From: Nitrospirota bacterium
GTDB taxonomy: Bacteria; Nitrospirota; Thermodesulfovibrionia; Thermodesulfovibrionales; SM23-35
Length of the DNA stretch: 64,000 nucleotides
NCBI GenBank assembly: GCA_040754395.1
Contig: JBFMCL010000002.1
Span: 141,115 to 205,114, forward strand
Direction of reading: 5' to 3'
The translations under genes and the position numbers were made by a program. The notes under the pieces were generated by a model. That model was not told the origin of the DNA. It saw only the letters and a list, made by a program, of their open reading frames with translations, and ran no database searches. Below, one piece after another: positions 63,895-64,000 of the stretch; position 1 is the stretch's first letter; every line of letters starts with the position of its first letter.

Positions 63895-64000
63895 ATGTTA
63901 CCGAAGTAAAGACTAGGGAGACATCGTTGACTCATAATGCATGTTACCGAAAAAACATGCATAGAAAGGGACTGCATTATGAGTTCAAACGCCAAAAGGG
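63895..64000 (+). mobile_element. Probable left end of an insertion sequence
   Basis: ATGTTACCGAA occurs twice (63895 and 63941), followed by an inverted pair (CTCATAATGCA / TGCATTATGAG) and then AAAGGG and an ATG at 63979 that opens MSSNAKR at the window edge. The layout resembles the end of an IS with its transposase start, perhaps IS481/ISNCY-like, but too little is visible to name it. The preceding 63703-63894 has no gene. Confidence 0.4.

Noticed and set aside
63786..63995. 69-codon minus-strand frame at the window end
   Set aside because: Runs through the repeat-rich IS-like end and has no family features.

Overview
This window looks like a chromosome segment from a Gram-negative (diderm) bacterium of moderate GC content. 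Diderm markers are LptE, a LapA/LapB-type protein, RlpA, a FadL-type porin and a SurA-like chaperone. The gene set (DVU0772-family protein, TusA/DsrE2 pair, DHH-CBS tRNA nucleotidyltransferase, many PAS/GAF/HAMP sensors, sigma54 control) fits Nitrospirota of the Thermodesulfovibrionia type or a neighbouring deltaproteobacterial-like lineage. That placement is inference from gene content, not a computed phylogeny.

Layout. 1-2.3 kb: start of a division/cell-wall cluster on the minus strand (mraZ, rsmH, ftsL, partial ftsI) with a clear sigma70 promoter and a triple MraZ operator. 2.7-9.8 kb: HU, a thiamine-binding family protein, a DHH-CBS-tRNA nucleotidyltransferase, a truncated receiver/GAF protein, PolX and a Cys-rich sensor. 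10-25.5 kb: mixed metabolic and regulatory genes (FemAB-like, two radical SAM proteins, exported FKBP, glycerophosphodiesterase, PAS protein, DEAD helicase, hemolysin III, methyltransferase, flavoprotein, Maf, dienelactone hydrolase, nitroreductase). These are interrupted by a 184-bp inverted repeat, an AT-rich patch and a repeat-like scar.

25.7-40.4 kb is the most interesting part. It holds a PilZ-DUF4388-DnaJ-TPR protein facing a four-gene minus-strand operon: small outer-membrane barrel, small membrane protein, processive family-2 glycosyltransferase, and a CHASE3/PAS/GAF/GGDEF/EAL protein. Next come a large secreted subtilase with Ig-like repeats, a GAF/HD-GYP protein and a sigma54 activator. 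The operon and the HD-GYP gene carry the same duplicated block of about 240 bp. It has a -24/-12 type promoter and three GTGTTCG boxes at identical spacing (70, 98 and 19 bp). I read this as a sigma54-switched, cyclic-di-GMP-tuned exopolysaccharide and surface system that I cannot match to a named one.

40.8-57 kb: tRNA-Leu(GAG), a SurA-like protein, Nudix, hfq-miaA-mutL, then proA-nadD-rsfS-lapAB fusion and leuS-lptE-holA converging on rpsT. After these come a deoxyhypusine synthase-like protein, a nucleoside-transporter remnant and an ABC-F ATPase. 57-64 kb: a Crp/Fnr regulator, RlpA, a perfect FNR-type box ahead of a small Cys-rich protein, HIT and membrane proteins, FadL porin, divergent dsrE2/tusA genes, a DedA protein that seems to start at CTG, and the probable left end of an insertion sequence. 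rsfS also lacks a canonical start codon.
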